A DNA stretch of 42,217 nucleotides, taken from the NCBI GenBank assembly GCA_009841055.1, contig VXMN01000227.1, positions 1 to 42,217 on the forward strand, given 5' to 3'. The stretch's first letter is position 1; every line of letters begins with the position of its first letter. Both the position numbers and the translations under genes were made by a program. The notes below the pieces were generated by a model that saw only the letters and a program-made list of their open reading frames with translations, was not told the DNA's origin and made no database searches. Of this stretch, positions 17,303-24,792 are shown piece after piece. The stretch is from Acidobacteriota bacterium (GTDB taxonomy: Bacteria > Acidobacteriota > Terriglobia > Versatilivoradales > Versatilivoraceae).

Positions 17303-17847
17303 AGTACCATCCTCTCAGTCTGCGCCTTTTGGCCGCGCAACTGCTTGCGCACCTGGTGCAGCCGCCAGGAGACCGTTGCTTCGCTGACTCCCAGGATCTT
17401 GCCGGCTTCTCCGTGTCGAAGACCCTCCGCCAGCACCAGGATCACGGTGGCTCGCAGCTCTTCGCTCAACTGCCCTAGCACCTGTTGCAGCCAAATGGAA
17501 TCCTCACCCCCGCTGCTGCTCCGGCGATGGCCGCGAACGTCCTGCTCCACGAATTCCTGCTCGTTTCGGCGGCGGGTGGCGTTGCGGCGCATGGCGTCCC
17601 GAGCCGCGTTCACCACCACCCGGTAAAGCCAGGTGGTGAATCGACTCTGGCCGCCGTAGGACGCCAGCCTGGTCACCAGGCCCACGCAGACATCCTGCGC
17701 CAGATCCTCCGCCTCCGCTCCGCCTCCGAGCATGCGCGCGCCGACGCGGTAGATCAGGTCGTAGTGGCGTTCCAGCAACTCCGAAAAGGCGTTCCTGTCT
17801 CCCGCGGCGGCCCTGCGAGCCAGGATTTCGTCGGCCTGCTTGGTCAT
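17299..17847 (-). CDS. ECF-family RNA polymerase sigma factor
   Basis: About 182 residues from the chosen ATG (MTKQADEILARRAAAGDRNAF). Sigma region 2 is FSELLERHYDLIYRVGARML through AEDLAQDVCVGLVTRL and FTTWLYRVVVNAARD; region 4 is LSEELRATVILVLAEGLRHG with the helix-turn-helix ILGVSEATVSWRLHQVRKQL. The track's start at 17928 adds 27 residues (MHGGAVDPSKHV) not typical of the family. It is coupled by a 4-base overlap to the VWA membrane protein, its likely partner. It would direct RNA polymerase to a small regulon; autoregulation is plausible but no ECF promoter was identified. Confidence 0.9.
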   Translation of the reverse strand: MTKQADEILARRAAAGDRNAFSELLERHYDLIYRVGARMLGGGAEAEDLAQDVCVGLVTRLASYGGQSRFTTWLYRVVVNAARDAMRRNATRRRNEQEFVEQDVRGHRRSSSGGEDSIWLQQVLGQLSEELRATVILVLAEGLRHGEAGKILGVSEATVSWRLHQVRKQLRGQKAQTERMVL

Positions 17848-18021
17848 TGACTTGGAGGGGTTCTCCGAGAAGAATCGGAAAGGGGTCGGAGCGACATGTT
17901 TGCTTGGATCAACGGCGCCACCGTGCATGGATTTCCAGCCTCATCCATTGAGACGCACGAGGCGGCCGTTTTCTTTGAAGAATTCTTTAGGTACCGGGAT
18001 GCACTCAATGCTGCGGGGATG

Positions 18022-18393
18022 TCAATGTTGCATCGACTCCTCAATGATTTCCGCCGCACCAATGAGCGGGAGGAGCCTCAACAGGGTCTCGCGGAATTTT
18101 TCTCGATCCGCGGCCACGATTTTCTTAACGCTGCGATCTTTCCAGGACAGGGTTTGAATCAAGCTCGCCACGATTACGGATGGTTTGCCGAGATTGGATA
18201 TGGGCACTTCAGTGGCGGCGCCGCGAATGCTGGTACTGATCGGGCAGCAAATCAGCAAGCCGGTCTTGCGGTTGTACTCTCGACTGCTAAGCACCAATGC
18301 GGGCCGGTATTTTCCGATTTCCGATCCCCGCGTCGGTTCGGAATCGAGCCACACCACATCCCTGCGTTCCGGGATGTACCGCTTGAACGCCAT
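18022..18393 (-). CDS. mazF: MazF/PemK-family endoribonuclease toxin
   Basis: A 123-residue toxin of the MazF/PemK family, sequence-specific mRNA-cleaving ribonucleases held inactive by an antitoxin. The diagnostic N-terminal block RRDVVWLDSEPTRGSEIGKYRPALVLS is present, followed by ICCPISTSIRG and the C-terminal LIQTLSWKDRSVKKI that carries the conserved catalytic-site region. The ATG follows the antitoxin stop with no gap (TAG then ATG), so the two are co-translated. Length is normal and nothing is broken. The codon and base composition is less GC-rich than neighbouring genes, consistent with horizontal arrival. Confidence 0.92.
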   Translation of the reverse strand: MAFKRYIPERRDVVWLDSEPTRGSEIGKYRPALVLSSREYNRKTGLLICCPISTSIRGAATEVPISNLGKPSVIVASLIQTLSWKDRSVKKIVAADREKFRETLLRLLPLIGAAEIIEESMQH

Positions 18394-18660
18394 CTAGTCT
18401 CCAAACTCGGACGCTGTCGGTTCAGCCAGTGCATCGGCGTGGGCGTTCTCCGGGGTCATCCCGGCCAGCAGCGCCTCTTCGCTATAGGGGAAGCGGAATC
18501 CTCTCCCCTCAGGGGTCGCAGGCTTAACCGTAAACCCCTCGTCCGTGACATCGACAATGACTTTGGTTCCGACCTTGAACTTAGGCAGTTCGGCCATGAT
18601 CCCGGTTACACGCAGGGCCAGGCTGTTACCCCACTTTTTGATTTCCGACTCGATTCTCAT
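18394..18660 (-). CDS. mazE: MazE-type AbrB/SpoVT-fold antitoxin
   Basis: An 88-residue antitoxin that would bind MazF and repress the operon. The swapped-hairpin DNA-binding domain is MRIESEIKKWGNSLALRVTGIMAELPKFKVGTKVIVDVTDEGF; the C-terminal TPENAHADALAEPTASEFGD is the acidic toxin-binding tail. The track starts at 18753, but the ATG at 18660 gives the exact family N-terminus and lies about 30 bases below the promoter at 18695-18722. Confidence 0.92.
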   Translation of the reverse strand: MRIESEIKKWGNSLALRVTGIMAELPKFKVGTKVIVDVTDEGFTVKPATPEGRGFRFPYSEEALLAGMTPENAHADALAEPTASEFGD

Positions 18661-18671
18661 CACCCGCTCTA

Positions 18672-18690
18672 TATCTACAATGTATCTACA
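18672..18690 (-). promoter_or_regulatory. Two direct repeats (mazE operator candidate)
   Basis: TATCTACA on the plus strand occurs at 18672-18679 and 18683-18690, exactly 11 bp apart, so both copies face the same side of the helix. They lie just downstream of the mazEF -10 box, over the expected transcription start, a position where MazE-type autorepression would work. The repeats are seen; binding is inferred. Confidence 0.5.
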
Positions 18691-18694
18691 TGCA

Positions 18695-18722
18695 ATTCTA
18701 TCCGGTGCGCCTGCTCTGTCAA
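18695..18722 (-). promoter_or_regulatory. Sigma70-type promoter for mazEF
   Basis: On the minus strand, a perfect TTGACA (plus 18717-18722) is followed after 16 bp by TAGAAT (plus 18695-18700), one mismatch from consensus. It is correctly placed about 35 bases before the mazE ATG. Confidence 0.7.
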
Positions 18723-18780
18723 GAACCAAGGGCGAGCCCGCATTTCTCACCAAGGGGCGTGGTCATGGCGCAGTGATATT

Positions 18781-18853
18781 CCCCTCAGCGCGTGCTCGTG
18801 AGTGAAGAGCGTAGCGGTTTCTACGGTCGAGCGAGCATGTGCGCGCTAAGGGG
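18781..18853. repeat. Nested inverted repeat (large imperfect hairpin)
   Basis: CCCCTCAGCGCG and TGCTCG (18781-18798) pair with CGAGCA and GCGCGCTAAGGGG (18832-18853), giving about 17 pairs with one mismatch and a small bulge. Inside the loop, CGTAG-CGGTTT-CTACG (18810-18825) forms a second stem. It lies upstream of both mazEF and the symporter gene, so it is not a terminator for either. It may be the remnant of a small mobile element or a regulatory structure. The rest of the 18723-19145 gap holds no convincing gene. Confidence 0.5.
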
Positions 18854-19145
18854 AAAAGGACAAGCCAGGGCGCGCCCAGCGCCGTGTGTCGTTGCAAGAG
18901 GTCTCAACACGTCCTATAAAGTGCTGAATATAAAAGGTCTTCTTAAAGTACATTCAGCGACCTGGTGAGAAATGCGGGCTAACCCGGCAAGCCGGGTTGA
19001 ACAGTCCACCAGCATCCGATATAGATTAGGTGGCAACCCGGAAGCAAGTGGATGCCGGCGCCGTCGAAGGCTACGAGCCACTTCGACCGCCAGCTTGCGT
19101 TTCTCAACGGAATCCGAAAGTCCTCCGCCCAATCGAGCCTCCACC

Positions 19146-20651
19146 GTGGCGCCCATAGATACCGGAATCGTCGTGCTTTACCTGTGCGGGGTGGCTCTGC
19201 TGGGGGTCTACTTCTCCAGGCGGCAAAAGACCACCGAGGATTACTTTCTGGCGGCGCGCAGCGTTCCCGGGTGGGTGGTGGCGTTCTCCATCCTGGGCAC
19301 CATTTGCGGGAGCGCCACCTTCGTGGGACACCCGGGAAACGTCTTCCACGACAACATGTTTCTGATCCCCGCCCACCTGGTGCCGCTGATCGTGATGCTG
19401 CTGCTGGCCCGGCGCATCGTGGTGTTCTACCGCCACAACGTGCGCATGACGGCCTATGAATACCTGCAGCAGCGGTTCGGCTACCCCGCGCGCGCCTACG
19501 GCGCCGCCACCTTTCTGGTCAGCCGTGTGGCCGACGTCAGCGTCACCTACTACTTTCTGGCGCTGGCCACGGCGGTGCTGACCGGATGGGACGTCACCGG
19601 AGTGATCCTCATTCTGGGCGCCATAACCGTGCTCTACACCCTGATCGGCGGCATCCAGGCCGTGGTCTGGACCGACGTGGTTCAGGGCGTCTTCCTGGTG
19701 GGCGGGGGCCTGCTCTGCATCCTGCTCATCCTGTTCGGTTCCGATGCCGGTCCTTCGCAGATTCTTTCTGCCGCCTGGGAGGGGGGCAAGTTCGAGATCG
19801 GCCGCTGGCAATGGGACGCCACCCAAAACAACCAGTGGCTTCTGATTCTTGGCTCGATAGTCGCCTGGCTCCAGTCCTTCTGCTGCAACCAGCACAACGT
19901 GCAGCGCTACCTGCTGGCCCGCTCCGATCGGGAAGCCGTCCGCGGCGCCGTCATGGGAGCGGGGGCCTGCGTGCCGGTGTGGCTGCTGTTCATGCTGCTG
20001 GGAGCCCTCCTCTGGTCCTACTACCAGTTCAGCGCCGAGGTGGTGCCGCCGGAGGTCATGGCGGTCAAGGACCGCATCGTTCCCCACTTCGTCAGCACCC
20101 ACTTTCCGGCCGGTCTCAAGGGCATGGTTCTGGCCGCTCTCATCGCCGCGGCCATGTCCTCGCTGGATTCGGACCTCAATTCTCTCGCGACGGTGGTGGT
20201 CAACGACTTCTTCGGCAAGCTGCGCCCCCGCGCCTCCGAAAGCCTCAGGCTGCTGGCGGGCAGGATCTCCGTCGTCGGCCTGGGCGCCGCCTCCATTCTG
20301 CTGGCGCTGCAGTGGACCCGGATCGACAGCGCCTCCCTGGTCGAGTTCTCCCTCACCATGACCATGATCTTCACCGGAGGCATCCTGGGACTGTTCGCCC
20401 TGGGCATGCTGTTCCGCTGGACGCTGGCCGCGGGAGCCTACCTGGGCATCCTGGCCTGCCTCCTGTTTACCGCCTGGGCAACCCTGACCCAGGTGAGGAT
20501 GCCGGGGAGCGCCGAGCCCATCCTTGATCTGGGGAGCTTCAACTGCACTCTCAGCCTGTGGCTGACCGGGGTGCTGGGCCACCTGGTGCTGGTGTCGGTG
20601 GCCATGGCGGCCAGCCTGATCCTGCGCCGGTCCGAGGGAGGTCGGGGGTAG
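19146..20651 (+). CDS. Sodium:solute symporter (SSS family)
   Basis: An inner-membrane transporter of about 501 residues that would take up an organic solute with Na+. The first helix is VVLYLCGVALLGVYFSRR, followed by the family's KTTEDYFLAARSVPGWVVAFS and later LYTLIGGIQAVVWTDVVQG and AAAMSSLDSDLNSLATVVVNDF, both diagnostic of SSS proteins. The track starts at 18972, adding 58 residues of Arg/Ser-rich sequence with no family counterpart; I prefer the GTG at 19146, although its ribosome-binding site is poor. The amidohydrolase gene follows 61 bp downstream on the same strand and may act on the imported solute. Confidence 0.87.
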   Translation: MAPIDTGIVVLYLCGVALLGVYFSRRQKTTEDYFLAARSVPGWVVAFSILGTICGSATFVGHPGNVFHDNMFLIPAHLVPLIVMLLLARRIVVFYRHNVRMTAYEYLQQRFGYPARAYGAATFLVSRVADVSVTYYFLALATAVLTGWDVTGVILILGAITVLYTLIGGIQAVVWTDVVQGVFLVGGGLLCILLILFGSDAGPSQILSAAWEGGKFEIGRWQWDATQNNQWLLILGSIVAWLQSFCCNQHNVQRYLLARSDREAVRGAVMGAGACVPVWLLFMLLGALLWSYYQFSAEVVPPEVMAVKDRIVPHFVSTHFPAGLKGMVLAALIAAAMSSLDSDLNSLATVVVNDFFGKLRPRASESLRLLAGRISVVGLGAASILLALQWTRIDSASLVEFSLTMTMIFTGGILGLFALGMLFRWTLAAGAYLGILACLLFTAWATLTQVRMPGSAEPILDLGSFNCTLSLWLTGVLGHLVLVSVAMAASLILRRSEGGRG

Positions 20652-20712
20652 AGAGGAATGAGCAACTTGTTTTAGAATCGTTCGAAATTACCGTGATCCG
20701 GGAGGGAAATCC

Positions 20713-21735
20713 ATGGCTCAAGCAAACATCGACTACCGCGACTGCGACCGGCAGGTCTGGGAGGAGGAACTGGCGGACTTCGTTCCTTCCCGAATCCTGG
20801 ACGCCCACATCCATTGCTTCTGGCGCTCCGCCGTCACCGGAGTGGACCCGGACTCGCTCAAGAAGGAGGACAACGACCTGGAGACCTTGAATCAATGGGC
20901 CGAGGTCCTCTACCCGGGCCGGCGCATGCAGTACCTCATCCTGGGGCACCCTTTCCCGGGAACCGACGTGGCCAAGCACGTGGAGTTGAACCGCAGGGAG
21001 ATCGACGGGGTGCCCGGTGTCCGCCACAACCGCCTGGTGACGCCCTCCTGCAAGATCGAGGATATCGAGCGTGACCTCAAGCACCCCCAGTTCGTCGGCC
21101 TCAAGCCCTACCGAACCCACTCGGTCACCGGGGACATCGCCCAGTGCCGCATCCATGAGTTTCTGCCCCACGAGCAGATGGAGTTCGCCAACCATCACGG
21201 CTTGTGGGTGACCATGCACCTGTCCCGATTTCACGGATGCGCCGACCATCTCAACCTGCAGGACCTGGAAGAGTACACCACCAGGCGCTATCCCAACCTC
21301 AAGTGGCTGCTGGCCCACTGCGCCCGCAGCTTCACCTACTGGCCCATGCAGGAGGCGGTGGAACGGCTCAGGGACATGCCCAACATCCACTACGACACCT
21401 CGGCGGTGACCGACCCCCGACCCTACATCTCCCTGCTTACCAAGGAGGACACCCGACGTATTTTCTGGGGTTCGGACGGCGTGGGGGCTGCCTTCTTCCA
21501 CGGCCACTACGCCGCCCTGGGGCGAGCCTGGGAGCACTACGATGCCGACCGGGGTGACCTGCAGTTTCCCCACTGCGACGGCCGGCCCATCCTGGCGGTC
21601 TACGAGCAGCTCCTCTCCATGAAGTTCGCGGCCGAGATCGCCGGCCTATCCAGGGATCAGATCGAGGGCCTCTTCTGGCGGAACGCGGCCACGGCGCTGG
21701 GAATCGGTGAAGAGGAAGGGGCGAGCAACGACTAG
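20713..21735 (+). CDS. Amidohydrolase-family TIM-barrel protein
   Basis: A 340-residue protein of the amidohydrolase 2 family (decarboxylases and hydrolases with a metal in a TIM barrel). Visible landmarks are the first metal motif DAHIHCF, the strand VGLKPYRTH, the His in WVTMHLSRFH, the His in LLAHCARSF and the final Asp in IFWGSDGVGA. GGGAGG lies 7 bases before the ATG. No signal peptide, so cytoplasmic. It is probably co-transcribed with the symporter. The substrate is unknown; lactone hydrolysis or aromatic-acid decarboxylation would both fit the family. Confidence 0.85.
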   Translation: MAQANIDYRDCDRQVWEEELADFVPSRILDAHIHCFWRSAVTGVDPDSLKKEDNDLETLNQWAEVLYPGRRMQYLILGHPFPGTDVAKHVELNRREIDGVPGVRHNRLVTPSCKIEDIERDLKHPQFVGLKPYRTHSVTGDIAQCRIHEFLPHEQMEFANHHGLWVTMHLSRFHGCADHLNLQDLEEYTTRRYPNLKWLLAHCARSFTYWPMQEAVERLRDMPNIHYDTSAVTDPRPYISLLTKEDTRRIFWGSDGVGAAFFHGHYAALGRAWEHYDADRGDLQFPHCDGRPILAVYEQLLSMKFAAEIAGLSRDQIEGLFWRNAATALGIGEEEGASND

Positions 21736-21751
21736 GAAGGCAGTCCCCACC

Positions 21752-21868
21752 TCATGGCTCCTCTTCCCGATCGATGACTCGGATGTTCCGGTTGACCTCG
21801 TTCAGTCGGATCACTCTCTCGGCGAAGATGTCGAGAATCGTCATTTTGTTGGGGTATGTGGGCTTCAT
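21752..21868 (-). CDS. 38-residue peptide gene coupled to the cytochrome cluster
   Basis: The ATG at 21868 overlaps the stop of the preceding small membrane-protein gene (ATGA), with GAGG 7 bases upstream. The product, MKPTYPNKMTILDIFAERV and onward, is 38 residues, soluble and likely helical with charged ends (NIRVIDREEEP). I recognise no family. Coupling and ribosome-binding site argue that it is translated; conservation has not been tested. Confidence 0.5.
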   Translation of the reverse strand: MKPTYPNKMTILDIFAERVIRLNEVNRNIRVIDREEEP

Positions 21869-22086
21869 GGTCTTGCCTCTTCCGAGGCCGGCGGCGCGGT
21901 CCTCTCCTGCTGGAGCGTCTCCACGACCCCTGTGATGACTAACAGGATCAGGAAAAACGCGCAGGCAAGGGTCGCTCGCGTGCGGGTACGGAGACCCAGC
22001 TTGGGTTGGGGCTGGATGATGGAAGCAAAGGAGAGGCCCATGCCTGTCAGGCAGATCACGAAGGCCGCAAACAGGATTGTGCTCAT
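21865..22086 (-). CDS. Small two-helix membrane protein in the cytochrome cluster
   Basis: From the ATG at 22086 the product has 73 residues with two hydrophobic segments, ILFAAFVICLTGMGLSFASI and TLACAFFLILLVITGVV, separated by a basic loop (KLGLRTRTRAT). GGGAGG lies about 5 bases before the start, whereas the track's longer version (start 22239) has an N-terminus that reads as leader sequence. I do not recognise the family. Its position at the end of a multiheme cytochrome cluster suggests a small accessory or anchoring subunit. Confidence 0.6.
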   Translation of the reverse strand: MSTILFAAFVICLTGMGLSFASIIQPQPKLGLRTRTRATLACAFFLILLVITGVVETLQQERTAPPASEEARP

Positions 22087-22245
22087 GGGTGCCTCCCACT
22101 CAAGGGTCGGATTGAGTGTCGCTTCGGCAACCCCATCTCTGGTCAATCCCGGTGCCCTTGAGAAACCGGGTGATTCCTGAACGAATGCCGGGGTGGGTCC
22201 GACTGCGGAGCAGCCGTGGCCGCGCGGATGGGTCGACATTCATCG

Positions 22246-22458
22246 TCACTCGCTCCTGGTCACGACCGACCACAGGTAGAGCACCATGCCGCTGCCGACA
22301 AGCAGTGTCCCTGGCCCCAGAAAGAGAAGGAACGAGACCGTATGGTTCCAGAACAGGGTGGGCAGCTCGACAACGATTCCCAGCGCAATGAATGTGGCCG
22401 CCCACCGAAGACCGCCTGTCTGTCGGCCCGAAAGCCTCGATCGGTGACGCGGAATCAC
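22246..22458 (-). CDS. Small two-helix membrane protein next to the tetraheme cytochrome
   Basis: About 70 residues from a GTG start at 22458: after a basic N-terminus (IPRHRSRLSGRQTGG) come two hydrophobic segments, WAATFIALGIVVELPTLFW and FLLFLGPGTLLVGSGMVLYLW. The last codons of the tetraheme gene contain GGAGGT, which sits 6 bases before this GTG, and the tetraheme stop is only 2 bases away, so the genes look translationally coupled. The family is not recognised. It could be a membrane subunit that passes electrons or stabilises the cytochrome complex. Confidence 0.6.
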   Translation of the reverse strand: MIPRHRSRLSGRQTGGLRWAATFIALGIVVELPTLFWNHTVSFLLFLGPGTLLVGSGMVLYLWSVVTRSE

Positions 22459-22460
22459 GA

Positions 22461-23075
22461 CTACACCTCCGGGTTCCATGACCCGAAGCGGTCCAGCTTG
22501 TCTACTTCGTGCACCAGGTTGTGACACATCAGGCACGAGTTGGCGCCTGTCAGCAATTTTTCCTTGAAGGGCGCATGCTCGATCTGCTCCTCGTAGGATC
22601 TTGCCCCCTGGTGGCACTGGAAGCAGGCCCGGTTCGGATAGGGCTCATAGAGTTGGATGGGGGCCGAGGCTGTTCCCCAGAAGTTGTGCCACAGGTGCCT
22701 CACCCCGCGCAGCTTGTCGTCCACGTCTCCAAACATAGTGTAGTCGGTATGGCAGGCGTAGCAGGCCCGGTCGGCGGGAATTCTCTTGTTCTGAAAGTGG
22801 GAGGCGGGAAGAAAGCGGGCATCGTCGACGAAGAGACTGTCACCAAAAGGTTTGATGGCGTGACACGACAGGCAGAACTCGGTCGTCTGGGCCTGCTTGT
22901 AGTGCAGATTGGCTCCCCCCAGCAACAAGAGTCCCGGCAGAACGAAGAGAGCCACAAGCGCCAATACCCGGCCTCCCACCGTGGCCGCCGTTTCCGGCCG
23001 GCGCATCAGAACGGCATTGATGCCGAGGTTTACGGCTGCCAGAAGCACCAGGACTACAGTCAAGCCGGACAACAT
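22461..23075 (-). CDS. NapC/NrfH-like tetraheme cytochrome c, membrane-anchored
   Basis: A 204-residue cytochrome with two N-terminal membrane helices (GLTVVLVLLAAVNLGINAVL and LALVALFVLPGLLLLGG) followed by a periplasmic part carrying four CXXCH sites: CLSCH, CYACH, CFQCH and CLMCH. Proteins of this type take electrons from the quinol pool and pass them to a periplasmic multiheme enzyme. Here the partner is almost certainly the octaheme gene 17 bp upstream. The ATG at 23075 is preceded by GGGAGG; the track's 30 extra N-terminal residues are not needed. A second, non-standard membrane helix distinguishes it from textbook NrfH. Confidence 0.85.
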   Translation of the reverse strand: MLSGLTVVLVLLAAVNLGINAVLMRRPETAATVGGRVLALVALFVLPGLLLLGGANLHYKQAQTTEFCLSCHAIKPFGDSLFVDDARFLPASHFQNKRIPADRACYACHTDYTMFGDVDDKLRGVRHLWHNFWGTASAPIQLYEPYPNRACFQCHQGARSYEEQIEHAPFKEKLLTGANSCLMCHNLVHEVDKLDRFGSWNPEV

Positions 23076-23092
23076 TCGCCTCCCTGAATCGT

Positions 23093-24436
23093 CTAACGGT
23101 TTCTTCCGCGCAGTTCCCGGGCCAACGTCCTGATCTCGGTCAAGTCCTGCACCATCTCGCTCCAACCGTACCAGAGCGCATAATCCGGGTTGTTGTGGAA
23201 CGTTCCCTGAAAGGCTCGCATCCGGTGTTCCAGATGCATTTTGAAGAGCTTCTGCTCGATGACGGTAGGAGCGTCGTGGAAGGCCAGCAGATCCGGATAA
23301 TCGTAGGTGTAGTGGTCGGGCTTGCGCAGCACTCCGTCGCGATAGAGAGCGGCGACAATCCGGATCGCTTCGGCCAGCAATCGGTCCGCCTCCCGGATCA
23401 TCTCATCCCCTTTTTTCAATTCGGCCCGAACGAGATTGGCGGAGTGGCACTGCTCGCAGACCTGGATCATTCGGTCCCGCTCGACTTGCCAATCCTCCTG
23501 AGTGAGCCGGGCGACGTCTGCTTCCTTGACTACCTCCAGGCGCGCCGTCGGATTTCCCTGGGGGTCCAGGACTCCCAGCGCCTTCAGAATCGTGACCTGA
23601 TCGGCCGCCCATTGCTTGTCTTCCGGCAGGGGTAGCCGCACCGCCAGAAAGCCCCAGGCTGTCCGCACTTCGTGATTCCCCTTGGGCATGTGGCAGACCT
23701 GGCAGGTGGGCGCCGCGGCATCTTCCGGAAGAATCCCGCTCTGTTTGAGGGAGTGACGTACGCCGTGCTTCGACGAGGAGTACATCTCCCACTGGGGATG
23801 GTCCATCCCCATGTGACAGGTTCGGCAGGCCTGTGGTTCCCTCGCTTCCTTGACCGAGAAGAGGTGCCGGGTATGACAGGCGTCACAGGAAGCCAGACCG
23901 AACAGAATTCCTTCCTCCTTCAACTGCCGAATCTCGTCCTCGCTCTTGACCCCGATCTGATGGCAACCCCCACATCCCTTCATGCCGCCGGTGAGCGCCA
24001 TGGGCAACCAATGGGTAGTGGGCATGGCCTTCATGCTGGCCCACCCCAAAGCGTGCTTGCCGGCATTGAACTGCTCGGTCTGGATCGGATGGCAGGTCCC
24101 GCAGACCTCCGGCGTCGCCGTCTTGACCAGAGCCACGTCGTCTGCCGATCGGTGCCGGTCGCCGTGGCACAGAGAGCAATCCACACCCTCGGAACTGTGT
24201 CGACTCAACTCCCAGTCGGTGACGATGTTTGGCGTTGCCTCCCTGTGACAATCCACGCACTCGGAGGTGGCTACCGGCGAGTTCTCCCCACCGCCACAGG
24301 CTGTGAGAGCCAGAAGGAGCGGCAACAGGCAGCTGAACCGCCCCGGCCGCCTTGCCCCGGGCCGGGTGCGATTTCGCCACCGTCGCTGCCGGCTGTCGCG
24401 CCCTCTGGGAGCACCTGTTCCGCACATCCGTGTCAT
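23093..24436 (-). CDS. Octaheme cytochrome c, hydroxylamine oxidoreductase (HAO)-like lipoprotein
   Basis: About 447 residues with eight CXXCH motifs: CVDCH, CSLCH, CGTCH, CGGCH, CDACH, CRTCH, CQVCH and CEQCH. The C-terminal helices (LFKMHLEHRMRAFQGTFHNN, then YALWYGWSEM) resemble the HAO family. The signal ends LLLALTA-Cys, so it is a periplasmic lipoprotein. The ATG at 24436 follows GAGG by 6 bases. Family members either oxidise hydroxylamine or, when paired with a NapC/NrfH-type quinol dehydrogenase as here, are thought to reduce nitrite or hydroxylamine; the pairing favours reduction. Whether the cross-linking Tyr of true HAO is present needs an alignment. It heads a minus-strand cluster and is divergent from the PAS-LuxR gene. 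Confidence 0.85.
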   Translation of the reverse strand: MTRMCGTGAPRGRDSRQRRWRNRTRPGARRPGRFSCLLPLLLALTACGGGENSPVATSECVDCHREATPNIVTDWELSRHSSEGVDCSLCHGDRHRSADDVALVKTATPEVCGTCHPIQTEQFNAGKHALGWASMKAMPTTHWLPMALTGGMKGCGGCHQIGVKSEDEIRQLKEEGILFGLASCDACHTRHLFSVKEAREPQACRTCHMGMDHPQWEMYSSSKHGVRHSLKQSGILPEDAAAPTCQVCHMPKGNHEVRTAWGFLAVRLPLPEDKQWAADQVTILKALGVLDPQGNPTARLEVVKEADVARLTQEDWQVERDRMIQVCEQCHSANLVRAELKKGDEMIREADRLLAEAIRIVAALYRDGVLRKPDHYTYDYPDLLAFHDAPTVIEQKLFKMHLEHRMRAFQGTFHNNPDYALWYGWSEMVQDLTEIRTLARELRGRNR

Positions 24437-24792
24437 TGTGGACCTCGCGGGTAAGTCCCGTCCCAGCCCGGACTCTCTTAAGGAGTGCCCCCAGGAGGAG
24501 TCGAGTTCTGGCGGCACCGGGGGACGACAACTGGAGCGGGAAAATCCTCACCCCCAGTGAGAGATGCGGGCTCGGTCGGATCATTCCAACCGGAGCGATA
24601 CCTTCACGATTGAGGATAGCCCCGCTCCGGACCGGTCACAATGATGCAAACACTTCATTCATGTGATACGTTTTTATCAATTTACCCGGGTGTACATTGC
24701 TGGTCGATGGAGAAATGGGCCGGGCCGGTAGTCAGTCTGCGACACCCCGTTCGGCGCCATGTTGTTGTTGTGTCTTCGCTCGGAAAAGACCA
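24437..24792. other. 356-bp regulatory gap between cytochrome cluster and PAS-LuxR gene
   Basis: No gene is supported here. The region between the two divergent starts becomes AT-rich at 24640-24690 and includes the palindrome listed separately at 24664-24679. The first 32 residues of the track's PAS ORF (MLVDGEMGRAG... with a run of four Cys) fall here and are better read as leader DNA. Confidence 0.5.
24664..24679. promoter_or_regulatory. Palindrome TGATA-N6-TATCA (operator candidate)
   Basis: A perfect 5-bp inverted repeat with a 6-bp centre (CGTTTT) lies between the octaheme gene and the PAS-LuxR gene, 129 bp before the latter's start. It recalls half-sites of the FNR/CRP superfamily but the spacing is not the FNR one (TTGAT-N4-ATCAA). 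It may bind the adjacent LuxR-type regulator or a global redox regulator. Confidence 0.4.

Noticed and set aside
18972-19145. 58-residue extension of the first symporter
   Set aside because: It is Arg- and Ser-rich and precedes the first membrane helix; SSS proteins normally begin near that helix.
24697-24792. Cys-rich N-terminus (four consecutive Cys) on the PAS ORF
   Set aside because: The PAS domain starts at MVRRELFELLE, and the extra residues are the intergenic regulatory region in translation.
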